A DNA stretch of 64,000 bases from Ceratodon purpureus (taxonomy: Eukaryota; Streptophyta; Bryopsida; Pseudoditrichales; Ditrichaceae). The stretch covers positions 107,613,789 to 107,677,788 of the forward strand of contig CM026426.1 in the NCBI GenBank assembly GCA_014871385.1, written 5' to 3'. The notes below the pieces were generated by a model. The model was not told where the DNA came from, ran no database searches, and saw nothing but the letters and a program-made list of their open reading frames with translations. Both the position numbers and the translations under genes were made by a program. Below, piece by piece: positions 20,660 to 30,928 of this stretch; position 1 is the first letter of the stretch; each line of letters opens with the position of its first letter.

Positions 20660-22510
20660 TCAGCCATCAACCCCTAATTCATCCAAAACTTTGTGTATAT
20701 AACTCACCATGTAGTGCGAAACATGCTCCTCTCCAAAGGCCTCCCAAAATGTTCTCCCCCACGTTTCTATCTTCCCTTTGAACTGGAAGCGTTGTTCTGC
20801 TGTCAGCACCAAGCCGCTGAAATATGGTAGAACCTCTTCAAAGGCGTGCCACATAGCAGCCCTCGCCCTACGATGTGCACCACCGCCACTATTACTGCTC
20901 TCTGCTTGACATATGTCTTTCCAGGCCTTGTCGTTTCCAGCCCATACACTTGGTTTAAATAGTCTGCTGGCAACAACCCCACAAAAAGATGGTTTCTGTG
21001 GCACATTCCCTGTGCTGCCACTCAATTTTGGATCCTTTCTAATCTCCACGTGGCCACCGTGAGCCCCGATAGCTGACAAGGACTTCTCCATTTGCTCTGT
21101 TGCTATAGCCCTCAGTCTTTGATCTTGTATGTTCCAGACATAAATGATGTGTTGATGCACAATCTTCTCCGCTAGGCGAACTAGGGCATGGAGTGTACAA
21201 ATGTGCACTCTATGCAACGGAATTGGCAAGATAGGCCTCCACCTTGTATGTGCACGCATGTCACACGGTTCTAGCTCCACAGAGTTGGCAAACAGTCCCC
21301 CCACCCAGTTCGGTTTCCCACGTTTTCTGATGGCAGCACTCGCCTGACTTGCTGTCCCTACGGTAGGCTTAGCCCTCTTCTGCTCGCAGTATATGCAGTT
21401 CATTGCACACGACGGCCCCGACTGAAGCCCGTACATACACTTGATCGTCTTCATGTCCGCAGCGAGATGCCACTCTACATGAAATTCTCCAACTTCAGGG
21501 ACCGTGAGTTTCTCGCCACTAGACTGTGCTGCAATCACAGATGGAAATTTGGATTTCCCAAATATCCACGAGAAAACTTCGTAGGACTCTTTTTCCACTT
21601 GAAAGGTTGCCACTAGCCAGATTTCCTGCTCCGACTGGACTGAGAAAGAGAGGGCATGGTTCCTCTGAATGTCTGGGTCGAGCGCCCTATTCATCAATAT
21701 GATGCTGACCCGTTCAAATTTCTTGCCATTCACAATCTCGGCCTCGTCCAATTTCATGACAAATACCGGCGGTGCCCCTCTTAACTCTGTGGAAACATGG
21801 CGAGTGGATGTGTAAGTCACAGGTAATTGATGAATAATCCTGCTGACAGCAAACTCTGAAAACAACAGTCCGAGGTGATTACATTACCTTCTTCTGTGAT
21901 GCCGCAGAAGATCACCATGCTTCTTTGGACCACCTCAAGGTCTCTGAATAGGGAATTCTTCTTAGTCAAAACGACTTCCTTTACCATGTCCTTGGACTTC
22001 TTGTTCTTCTTAGAACTTGCTGGCAGCGTAAGTCGACCTTCAGCATGGTAGTATTCGCCAATATACTGTGGCAGGTTTGCATTTAACTCCTGCCGAAGCA
22101 GTTTCACGTGATAGGGGCTCGGCAAAATACTCCCGGAGACTCCTTTGTTCAGACCAACAATGGGAGCCTTCACAGATTTGTAGAGAGCACCATATCTCCG
22201 ATGGGAAACCCCTGTCTGGTTGCAAGCAGCAAGACTTTTGTCCGGTCCAATACTCTTACCAATCGATTTAAGCACATTGTTCGCAATCTCTGACTGAACA
22301 TGTGCCATTGCAGGCTGAGAAGCGAGCGCTACACCTTCATGCCGTGACAAAATTTGAGATAGTGCTACTGCAGTCCTATTTTGGGACTCTTTATCCGAGC
22401 AAAGTCGAGAGCGCTTCCGGTTCTCTCGGTTCCTTTGGACAACAACCTGCACCACATCTAGTTGCAGCACTGTCTGCACAAGCTTCACTCTTGCTTTTGA
22501 TCCACCTAGT
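20660..22510 (-). CDS. Transposase-like protein, RNase H-like (putative), unassigned family
   Basis: Two minus-strand blocks read as one protein. Block 1 runs from about 22510 to 21888 and reads GIHELKRGLGGSKARVKLVQ, ..YGALYKSVKAPIVGLNKG.., ..MVIFCGITEE. Block 2, 21855-20660, reads EFAVSRIIHQLPVTYTSTRH, VSTELRGAPPVFVMKLDEAE, ..EVGEFHVEWHLAADMKTIKC, MYGLQSGPSCAMNCIYCEQK. The pattern strand-D-(D)...W.L.AD-K.....GL....-C-x2-C resembles RNase H-like transposases in which a D-bearing strand precedes a CxxC knuckle (inference). Candidate acidic residues are LDEAE, AAD and the Glu/Asp-rich C-terminus (WEAFGEEHVSHYMV). Blocks join in phase by removing 32 bases with GT..AG ends (21887-21856), which is very short for a plant intron. 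It lies next to the right TIR of the 11.8-kb element and is the best candidate for its transposase. Confidence 0.55.
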
Positions 22511-22517
22511 CCACGTT

Positions 22518-23162
22518 TTAACTCGTGAATCCCTCTAAGAGCCCGAACCTACTTCGCATGTCCATGGTGGTCTCCTTCTCGAAGCTGGCCCTCCGCTGGC
22601 AGCGGTCAACGTCTTTTTTGAGACCCAGCACATGGCGCTCCAATTGCTCCAGCCTTTGGGCATGGCAATCACGGATAGCGTGTAATTCAGCTTGCAAATC
22701 CGTGCATGTCTTCTCTAACTCAAGGCAACGCATTCTCCCCAATTGGACATCTTGGGCTGCCCTTGAGTTGCTGGCCAGAGCTTTGCCTCTAAGCTGAAGC
22801 ACTTCTTTGCTCAACTGTGCCAAATGGATCCATGTCTCCTCCTGTGTAGGACCATGTACACAATGATCCTGCAGCCTCTGTGTATATCCGCGAAGACCCT
22901 GCTCTCCATGACATATGAATTCAATGAACTCTTTTAGCGACTTGATTGGAGGTGGCTTCCCTGTCACTGGATCAACAGGGTAAATGTCTCCATTGATCCA
23001 CAAGTCAATGTTTGTGTCTCCACGCAACCTCCGTGTTGGAAACGAGCTCCTCATGCATAGCTCCACTTGCGTAGAACCTCGTCTCATGATCGGGGCATAG
23101 CGTGTGTCCAGTGCAACTTGGGGAATGTACTGATTGCTTCGTGCAGCCCTTGCTGCCATCAT
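22518..23162 (-). CDS. Upstream ORF of the transposase-like gene, coiled coil
   Basis: Open frame of 214 codons, MMAARAARSNQYIPQVALDT, with a conserved-looking part (NIDLWINGDIYPVDPVTGKP - PPIKSLKEFIEFICHGEQGL) and a C-terminal heptad region (LELEKTCTDLQAELHAIRDC - HAQRLEQLERHVLGLKKDVD). The next block (from about 22510) is in another frame with no intron-sized gap. The two are either one gene with a frameshift or two adjacent genes. The coiled coil would suit dimerisation of a transposase N-terminus. The 5' flank 23163-24038 is noncoding down to the right TIR and holds GCTGCCAGCGG and CTGCTGACAGC motifs. Confidence 0.45.
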   Translation of the reverse strand: MMAARAARSNQYIPQVALDTRYAPIMRRGSTQVELCMRSSFPTRRLRGDTNIDLWINGDIYPVDPVTGKPPPIKSLKEFIEFICHGEQGLRGYTQRLQDHCVHGPTQEETWIHLAQLSKEVLQLRGKALASNSRAAQDVQLGRMRCLELEKTCTDLQAELHAIRDCHAQRLEQLERHVLGLKKDVDRCQRRASFEKETTMDMRSRFGLLEGFTS

Positions 23163-24040
23163 GGACCCGATAGTCGGTAGTCTTGATAGAATCTCCCCTG
23201 GTCACGCTTGGTGATTTGCAGGTATTTGAGAAAACTTGTTATGATTTTGGGACACCTCCTACATCTAATGAAGAACTAAATCCACAACCACAAATACTCC
23301 GAACCTAATTTGATAGACCTGCGTGGCATCTACAAGCGCTGTCGACCACGAAACCTACATTGCCTTATGCCATTGTGGGAGCAAGGGCTAATGAAATCGA
23401 AATTCAAATTGCTCAAAAACCCACTAGCCCCTAAACACCCCACAAAGGTTTATCGAATTAGGTTAACTCACCTTCCCTTCAAGTACATCAGTTTTCATCT
23501 CTTCGTTGAAACCTTGGTCGCCAACTGAGAACGACCCCTCGCCGCCGTCGCTGCCAGCGGATGCTGCCAAGAAATGAATCGGAATCTCAATTTTGCTCCA
23601 CCGATCTGCGGCGCCATTGCCACTCGGAATCTTTGGAGCAAATCACATACAATTCTGCGTCCCACAATGCCAACAACGATTTGCTTGAAGCAAAATAGGG
23701 CGCTTCGTTTTCTTGGTGCTGAACGGCGTAGAGCCGGTGGCGCCATCACGCCCAGACCGTTGTGGCAACAAGTCGAACAATCCGTGGATCGAGGCAACGG
23801 ATCGAGGTAGTTCATTAATCGCAGAGCAAAAAATTCCACACTTTGGCGCTCAACAACCACCGTCCACGCCCTCTTGCCAACGAGGCAAAACCCAGCCACG
23901 CAACTCTCGTCCGTCTCCAAAAGGCCGCTCCGGGCAGCGTTTCAGACCCCTGCTGACAGCGAGATAGGGGTTTTTGGGCAGGAAGCTCACCTAATCTCGG
24001 CTGTCTTACAAGGCCCTCTAGAGACCTTATTTTTCCCCTA

Positions 24041-25173
24041 ATGCCTCCGAGAGCAGTGCAAGTAACGCAGTGCATCGTAGTGACGGTGTTCCACCAAAGA
24101 CTGTTTGACACTCCCCCGACTTCTTCAATTGCCTGTTCAAAGCACACAAACAATATACGTCATTGGTGCATACTCACAGACGATATGTATATAGCCTGGA
24201 TACTTACTAGAGGATCACGTCCTATTTGCTAGCTACGGAAGTTCGCGTAGGTGATCCATTTTCGGCAGTTCCTGCTCATATAGTTCGGACATTACTCTAT
24301 ATTCGGGACTCGACGTACATAAAATTTTTGTGCATCAAATAGGAACCTCTGCTGTTATATTGTACCTGCCTTTGTCAATGTAATACAAATTTTTCTGCTT
24401 ATATTTTCAATACTCGTATTTTAGAGAACCAAGGTCTCGAATTGTAATCAGTCTCCAAATATAATTATCCTAACGCTTCACTCGGATGTAGACGTCCCTT
24501 GCCCTGATTGTGACCAACTTCTTATACATGCAAATTTGATAAGCGTACTCCGAACACGCTATTACCACAATGACATGGATAATAGATAATAATCAGATAA
24601 GCGAAGTTCTGTCGAAAGGTTTAGATGTAATTTAACAAGATGACATTCATTTCCGAGAGAGAAACATCTCAACTGACCCGGGCAAAATGATGATCAAGAA
24701 AGGGGGACTTGGATGCACAGCGCTCGAAATCGTCTCCTAATTTTTCGACCAACTTGAGTAGATACGCAACTTTTTTTCCATGTTTGTCACACAAACTGAG
24801 AACCACTAGATGTCGATCCTGACAAGCAAATACAAGTTTCACCAAAGGAATATCATTTCCAGATCGAGGTTAAAAGAATTCATGATGAAATAAAACAAGT
24901 GCCTCTGGTCAATCCAAAGTGGGGAACGTCACAGATGACTCTACCAAACGATAGGAAACATAACAGAGTTTGGAGAAGTGGATGTACGTGATGCAAAAAA
25001 TATTAACCAATACTACGCCATAACTGTGCCAGAGTGTTCCATGATTTGCATAATCTCCCTCAAGATTTATGGGGAAAACATATTTGCAATCGAAAGACAG
25101 CATGAAGGAGATAACGAAGTCAGGAACTTTGGATACAACATACCTTTAGTCCAAGAATTTGGCAACGGTAGTG
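24041..25173. other. Flank downstream of the TNP2-like gene
   Basis: No gene recognised. TTCGGAC/TTCGGGAC motifs occur at 24284-24310. The sequence is expected to be 3' UTR and subterminal DNA of the CACTA element. No CACTA terminus could be fixed here; if the 11.8-kb transposon inserted into the CACTA element, its left part would lie left of 12260. Confidence 0.4.
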
Positions 25174-28100
25174 CTACTCTACAAATTGAAGTTCGACCTC
25201 ATCCTCCCACTGTGTGTCTTCGAGGTGATCCTCGTCATCTGGACGCTCTTCGTGAAGGATAAAAGCATTCAATTTATCAACGGGGACCTCGTCAGCTTCC
25301 TCTCCAACAATATGTGCATTGCTAGAAGAGGTACCTACACGCTCTAATCCATCAGATCTTACACTCAGAGTTGGTCTGGTGGAGCCAGACGCACCAAAAA
25401 TGTGAAGCTCACGATCGCCTTGGATTCGGACGCTCCGAGGGTCGTGGCGGACCACAACTTTCCAAGCAGGGTCCTTGGAATCGTCTACAAAAAATACTTG
25501 GCATATATTGCCCGGATATACATGCGGATTATCTTTCGGACGAGTTTCTCTAGAGAGATAGTGTACCATCTAGAAACCATACTGGTCCTTTTTTACTACA
25601 CACCGTCCCTGGTCCACTGATTTTATCCAGGAACCCTCGATCAATACGCAAGTCAAGCCCACGTAGGTGACAAGGATGATGTTCTTAAGTATGCCAACGT
25701 CAATGGTCGTGCATGTTGGAGTTGGTGGAATAGCTGCAATTCCAGAGTCGAAAGTGACTGGTGAAGGAGCCGTTTCTGAATTACAAGTATAGTGAGCCCC
25801 GTACGCCTACATTGCACTATAACTTGCAACATACTGGGACGGTAGGCAATGTAGCGACTCTAGCTGCTGCGATATAGGGAAGCCCTCTTCCTTCAAGGAC
25901 CTCACGTGAGCATTTAACCATACAGCAAAATTCGAGATTGGAACCGCGAGAGCAGCTGGGAACTGAATTGGGCCAACTACGCGGCGACCAATGGAGCGAA
26001 CAAAGGTCGCCCGCTCTGCCTTAAAATGTTCACGTTGATCTGTCCACTCGCTCCTAACAGACAACGAGAACCGCACGTATTCAGTAAAACATTAATATGA
26101 GATCGGCTCTGTTAAGCTAAACATATTAGGCCTCATCTCGACCAGCAGAGACTTCAATGTTAAAAACAAAGGAGACTTGTTCATTGACCTTAGCAACTCC
26201 TCCGTGTGAATATTATGCTTAATGACATAGTCATGCATCAACTCCATCTCAGTCTTAGTAAGCCGTTTCTGTTTCGGTTTTCCAAGTAATTGCTTTCCAG
26301 AATCTTTCTGCTCTTCTTCAGGGTCCCAGATTCGACTCTTACAATGTTCATACAGTTGGAAATCCTCGGTACAGAAACCCAAGCTCTCGTCAACCATGTA
26401 TCCCGACGCCATTCGCGCTTCTGGCTTAGATTTGTCGCGAACATACTTAGTTAGGACGCCTAAGTAACGCTCTATTGAATAGCACCATTTGTCGTGTACC
26501 GGTCCGCATAATTCCAATTCATCGACTAAATGAACTACAAGATGTGTCATTACGTCAAAAATTCCAGGTGGAAAGTTAATTTCGAGAAGGCACAAAACCT
26601 CAACGGCAACGGTTCTAAGAGACTGTATTTCAGAAGTATGTATTACCTTCGCACAGATGCGCTGGAACACATTACCTAGTCTAACCAGGGTTTCACGAAC
26701 TCCACGACTAAGGCTATGCCGAATTGCTGCTGGGAGTATCTGCTGGATCATTACATGATCGTGACTTTTAAGGCCGTTTAGTCTTCTCTCCCCGACATGT
26801 TTCGTGAGTGTACTGTTGTATCCCGTGGGGACTTTTGTGCCTGAAACCATTTTGATGAATTGCTGCTTCTCGGTCTCGCTGAATACGTAAGGGGCCCGGG
26901 GCTTTATATAATTACCATGCTCCCCACGCACCAGGTGCAAATGATGCATCGTCCCAGCTTGCATCATGTCTCTCCGAGTCTCTAAGGTATCCTTGTCGCC
27001 AAAGAGATGTTTTAGCACATTGTTTGAAACATTTCGTTCAATGTGCATGACATCAAGTGTGTTTTGAATGGGCAAATCCTGCACGTGAAATTGAAGGTGT
27101 ACATGTTAGCTATAGTCAAATGAAAGAAATCACGACATCTATACTAAGCATACAGTGGCATATATCAACAAATACAGACAGTTTTGTAACCAGTCAACGT
27201 CGAGCATGCCAGCACCGCGGGGGAAAATATTTCTGCTAGAAATCCTTCGGATTCAAGTTTTCCAAGAAACAAAACAGAGGAAATAAATTGCAAGAAATTG
27301 GAGAACATTGGACATGCAACCACTGAAGCTCATTCGCTCCATCAGGAAGAATGTCGAAAGAAGCAGTTGCATATTCCATCATAAACAGAGAAACATATCT
27401 TGTCTTGAGCTCATGCTCGGGAAAGTATTACAGTCCGCCAAATCGAGGTATCGAAGCATTAAAACCTTTCATATGCAAACCTACTTTCAATTCTAACTTC
27501 AAAACAAATTCGGGAAAAATTAAGCATGTCGCAAGAAACATATTCACTTTGTAAACATGACATGAATGCTACTGACCGATGGCAAGAGAGAATACACTGG
27601 ACGAAACCAGGATGGAGCAATAACATCGTAGGCAGCATTTCAAAGATGAAAATTATAGGGAAACGTACACAATTCATAGTAAAGACAGTTTGGAGGGGGT
27701 GAAGCAATTAAGCACCTTCCAATATGGCAGCTAGGAAAGGGCCGAAATCCTCTTTATACCGAACTGACGAGCCGGATCCTGTGCAGCTGGTGTGGCTCCA
27801 ATAGAAACCTAGTCTTCTCGAAGTCTACCCCATCTGATCACATCTTGAGCAGTCACCCTTTGGGGGGGGGGGGGGGGGGGGGGGGCTCTCTGTTCTCGGA
27901 CACCCCCCCAAACTCCGGCCTCGCTAGGCGCCAAGGATGGCCACAGGGGAGGAATCCCCTGTATTGTTGATCATACAAGTTTTCCCGAAGTGACAACGAG
28001 CGTCTCGATATTGTGTTTTCCCCGCATACTAGGCAGCCTCGGTATCCCTTCGTCACACATCCGGCCAGAACACCGTAGGCTGGAAAGTCATGAATAGTCC

Positions 28101-29742
28101 ACATGAGAATAGCTTTCAAGTTGAAACGTGTGACTCCCTAAATGTGTGTACCTGGATGCGTCCTCGGTAGGTACCTCGTTGTTCCACAGTATTTGCAGCT
28201 CCTCCTGGAGTGGTTTTAGGTAAACGTCAAAATTCTCACCCGTGACTGATTTCTTCCCCGGAATGATCAGGCTCAACATAATAAAATGTTTCTTTGTAGT
28301 CATCTAGGGAGGTAAATTGTAATTCATAATGAGGACAGGCCACGTACTTCATGTCGAACGCTTTATTGAAAATGGGTTCACTCCATCTGTTGCAAGTCCT
28401 AGGCGTAGATTCCTTGGCTCAAATGCAAACTCTTCCTGCCACTTCCAGTTCACAAACTTCCATTGATAACTATCTACCGCACCTCGCATAACCCCGTCTT
28501 CACTTGCATGTCGACTGTGCCAGGTCATGAAGGACGCTTGCAATGGAGTACTGTACATTCTCTGAAGTCTAGGGATCAGAGGGAAGTGCCTCAGTATCTT
28601 AACCGGGACCACCAATTTCCCCACTTGACAATATCGCGGTGCTTGACAATGCGGGCAGTGGGGCAGGTCCTTGTAGCCATCTCCTCTGAATAAGATACAT
28701 GTTCTTGGACCTGAACATCAGTGAATTGTTTCATATGCAAGACCAAGCTGTTTAAGTACCTTAGAAGCATGGTACTCGTTTTGAGGAAGAGAATTGTGCT
28801 TCGGCAGCAGGCTTTTGCTTAGAATGGCAAACACTTCGTTGACTAACATGTCGGAGGCACTATGTGTGCGAAGGCAGTTCAGACGAAGAAGCGTCCCACC
28901 TAGTTGCGTGAGACCAAATCCAGGAAACAGAGGCGTCCTTGCGCTTTCTTCTAGTAGTTCCTGTCGAGTGGGAGGGAGTTGTTCCATGGCCCGTAAATCG
29001 TCATCATCCATGTCCTCATCCGTGGCAGCTCTACCGTCATTTTCCTCGTCGTCGACGGGTGCCTCTGGTTCACCATTTCCATCATCTGGAAATTCGCGCT
29101 GCAGCCCATCATTGCCATCTCCCTCCCGGCTGTTGCCGCTCGCTGCACCCACGTCGACATGCATATCGTCTCGAACTATACCATCCACCAGACCGTCGTA
29201 AATGTTGAAAGTGTCCTGTACAAATCCGCCCATGTCAAGTCCTAAATCAAGTGGACGCCCTCCGCCATTGAATAAATTTGGACCTCTAAGTCCATATTCT
29301 TCCCTAATCTCAGCGTCCCACTCCGAATCCGAGCTATCAACCTCAAATCCCTGTCCCACAATTTGAATACAGTGCAAAAGTCAGGACTGCCGGACTTGCA
29401 TCCCTATCGAGATGCTCGAATTATTTGATTTTTTTAAATAAATGGACATCTTGTGCACATAATAGGGCGTTCAAAGGTGAACTGTGTGAATTCAGTGTTC
29501 ATATAACCGGTAAACTGTATTCTGAATACCACACAGAAGTGAACACACTGAAATTGTCAAAGACATACACCCAGTAGACGTTGGAATACCTTTGTTGAGC
29601 CTCTATGGAAGGGATGCCTCCCATAAATCTTCAAATGCTCTCTGACGACGGCCCGGAATCGAAGTGACCGTGTCTCGCCGAGACAGATGTTGCATGGGCA
29701 AATCCTCTTAGGCTGTCGGCCTCTATCCGCATGCATCTCCAC
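25174..29742 (-). CDS. TNP2-like CACTA transposase (Transposase_21, DUF4218, DUF4216), multi-exon
   Basis: Domains in order on the minus strand: transposase-associated domain at 29742-29557 (RICPCNICLGETRSLRFRAV, REHLKIYG); acidic linker and TNP2 start at 29377-28719 (SKSLLPKHNSLPQNEY); TNP2 core at about 28700-28349 (LPHCPHCQAPRY, ILRHFPLIPRLQRMY, MTWHSRHASEDG, EPRNLRLGLATDGVNPF); 28318-28150 (MLSLIIPGKKSV, DVYLKPLQEELQILW); 28119-27853 (AILMWTIHDFPAYGVLAGCV, CLVCGE). After an intron it continues at 27084-26092 (LPIQNTLDVMHIERNVSNNV and a full DUF4218: EVLCLLEINFPPGIFDVMTH). The last exon 25569-25174 is DUF4216-like (NICQVFFVDDSKDPAWKVVV). The enzyme cuts and joins the element ends. A 24-base G run interrupts the coding sequence at 27862-27885. 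Exact splice sites were not all fixed, and I cannot exclude disabling changes. Confidence 0.85.
27862..27885 (+). repeat. Poly-G tract (poly-Pro codons on the minus strand)
   Basis: Twenty-four G in a row, reading PPPPPPPP in the TNP2 frame just after RPEFGGVSENRE. The second TNP2 copy has a 29-base C run at the homologous place (45687-45715). Confidence 0.95.
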
Positions 29743-30276
29743 CCTAAATAACAGCTTCCCGTCTCTTCTCTCTTTCCGTCTTCTGTCACGTACAGATGGG
29801 CCTCGCGGTAGACTCCATTTTTGCTCAGTAATTCGTAACTAGCGGAGGTGATTGCAAGTAAATACAGTCTCCCACCGTCTGAGAATTATATTGCGGGACC
29901 TCGCCTCATGTAGCATGAATTTTAGAATCTGATGAATTTTGACTGCCGAGTTCGCCTTCCAATTGTTGAAAGCAAACCACGGTCTCTTCGTTGAGAAATT
30001 CTCCGCTGACCCTACAACTGACGTGACGTATACACAATTTCAGATAGATATATAATCAAAGAAATTTATATATGATCCAAATCGCAAACAGGTTACATAA
30101 GGTGTCTGTCATTTATAGCAACTTTTGGGCAAGGCTGCTCCCTGCATGCTGAAGTCTACATAATTGACTCCTGCCTTGCCCTCTAACCAGAAGATACTCT
30201 AATGCCTTGAGATGCCAAACGGCACATACAGAGGCACTACCGCTACGTGCTAGGACTCCTGCCACCGCCACTTCCC

Positions 30277-30723
30277 CTATATCACTTCTACATGAACAAA
30301 TGCTACATAATCGCATAAAAGAGTCTCGCATAGATCCTGGCATACTGAGTTCGGGACACCGTACTTGCAGCATAACGACAGCAGGAAGAGGAGATTTATT
30401 GATAGTGTTGTCCAGTTCACGCATTGAGGTGTTGTTTGAGCGCTCTCCAAGTCCGGCATTCCAAACAGCTCCGAGACCCATTCCTCCGGCGGCTCCAACC
30501 TGGGCATGTCCCCGTAAATGTCTTCGTCATTTCCGAGTTGCGTCTCTGGCGAGAAACCTGGCTCTGTGGCGAGCGTCCGTGGTACAATGCTACTAACCTC
30601 GTCCTCTGTTATCAAACAATACTGTCTATCTCCTCCCCCAATCTCCTGCGACTTCTCAGACTCAGCGGAGGAAACTATTTGCGCAAGTGCTTCGTCTAAT
30701 TCCGCAAAATTCCAAATAGACAC
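30277..30723 (-). CDS. Hypothetical CACTA-associated ORF
   Basis: Minus-strand frame starting MSIWNFAELDEALAQIVSSA with an acidic, Ser/Glu-rich first half (EIGGGDRQYCLITEDEVSS, ..GNDEDIYGDMPRLEPPEEWV) and a helical end (WTTLSINLLFLLSLCCKYGV - PNSVCQDLCETLLCDYVAFV). It lies in the divergent region between the two CACTA genes and could be a 5' exon of the TNP2-like gene, or a duplicated start of it, as TNP2 proteins have a similar LLxLL..L segment before LLP.xN. Not confirmed. Confidence 0.35.
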   Translation of the reverse strand: MSIWNFAELDEALAQIVSSAESEKSQEIGGGDRQYCLITEDEVSSIVPRTLATEPGFSPETQLGNDEDIYGDMPRLEPPEEWVSELFGMPDLESAQTTPQCVNWTTLSINLLFLLSLCCKYGVPNSVCQDLCETLLCDYVAFVHVEVI

Positions 30724-30928
30724 TATGTTGCCTGAACTGTCTTCGCGACAAAAACCATTTCGAAATAGCGTAGATCAGGCTAAACTAACGTTTGCCCGAC
30801 ACCGTCATAACACAAGTTTAGACTCGACCAACTTTTTGCAGAGCTACCCTGCAGGTCCCTTTAGTGCTACCTATTTTCTCTTAGCCGAGAGGATCTCCAG
30901 GATCACGATCGCTATCATCTGAACCCTA

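Larger units (their letters stand above)
12262..24038. mobile_element. Large multi-gene DNA transposon, 11.8 kb, unassigned family
   Basis: Left end GGGGAAGATTGGGGTCTCAG... and the reverse complement of the right end GGGGAAAAATAAGGTCTCTA... align over about 27 bp with four mismatches in the first 16 bases and one gap (both continue into GGCCTT). TA flanks both ends (12260-12261 and 24039-24040). The right end is even closer to both ends of the MITE at 7734-8125, which supports the boundary. Inside are a plus-strand gene (13021-14359), a minus-strand coiled-coil gene (16598-15375), a minus-strand basic ORF (18892-18372) and a minus-strand transposase-like gene (23162-20660). The motif GCTGCCAGC or a close variant occurs about twenty times in coding and noncoding parts. 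The left end is the less certain boundary. Confidence 0.6.

Noticed and set aside
12241-24080. Continuation of one exon across the 11.8-kb insertion
   Set aside because: With TA counted once, the joined frame gives only about 23 unconserved codons before a stop; the attractive MPPRAVQVTQC frame on the right is out of phase.
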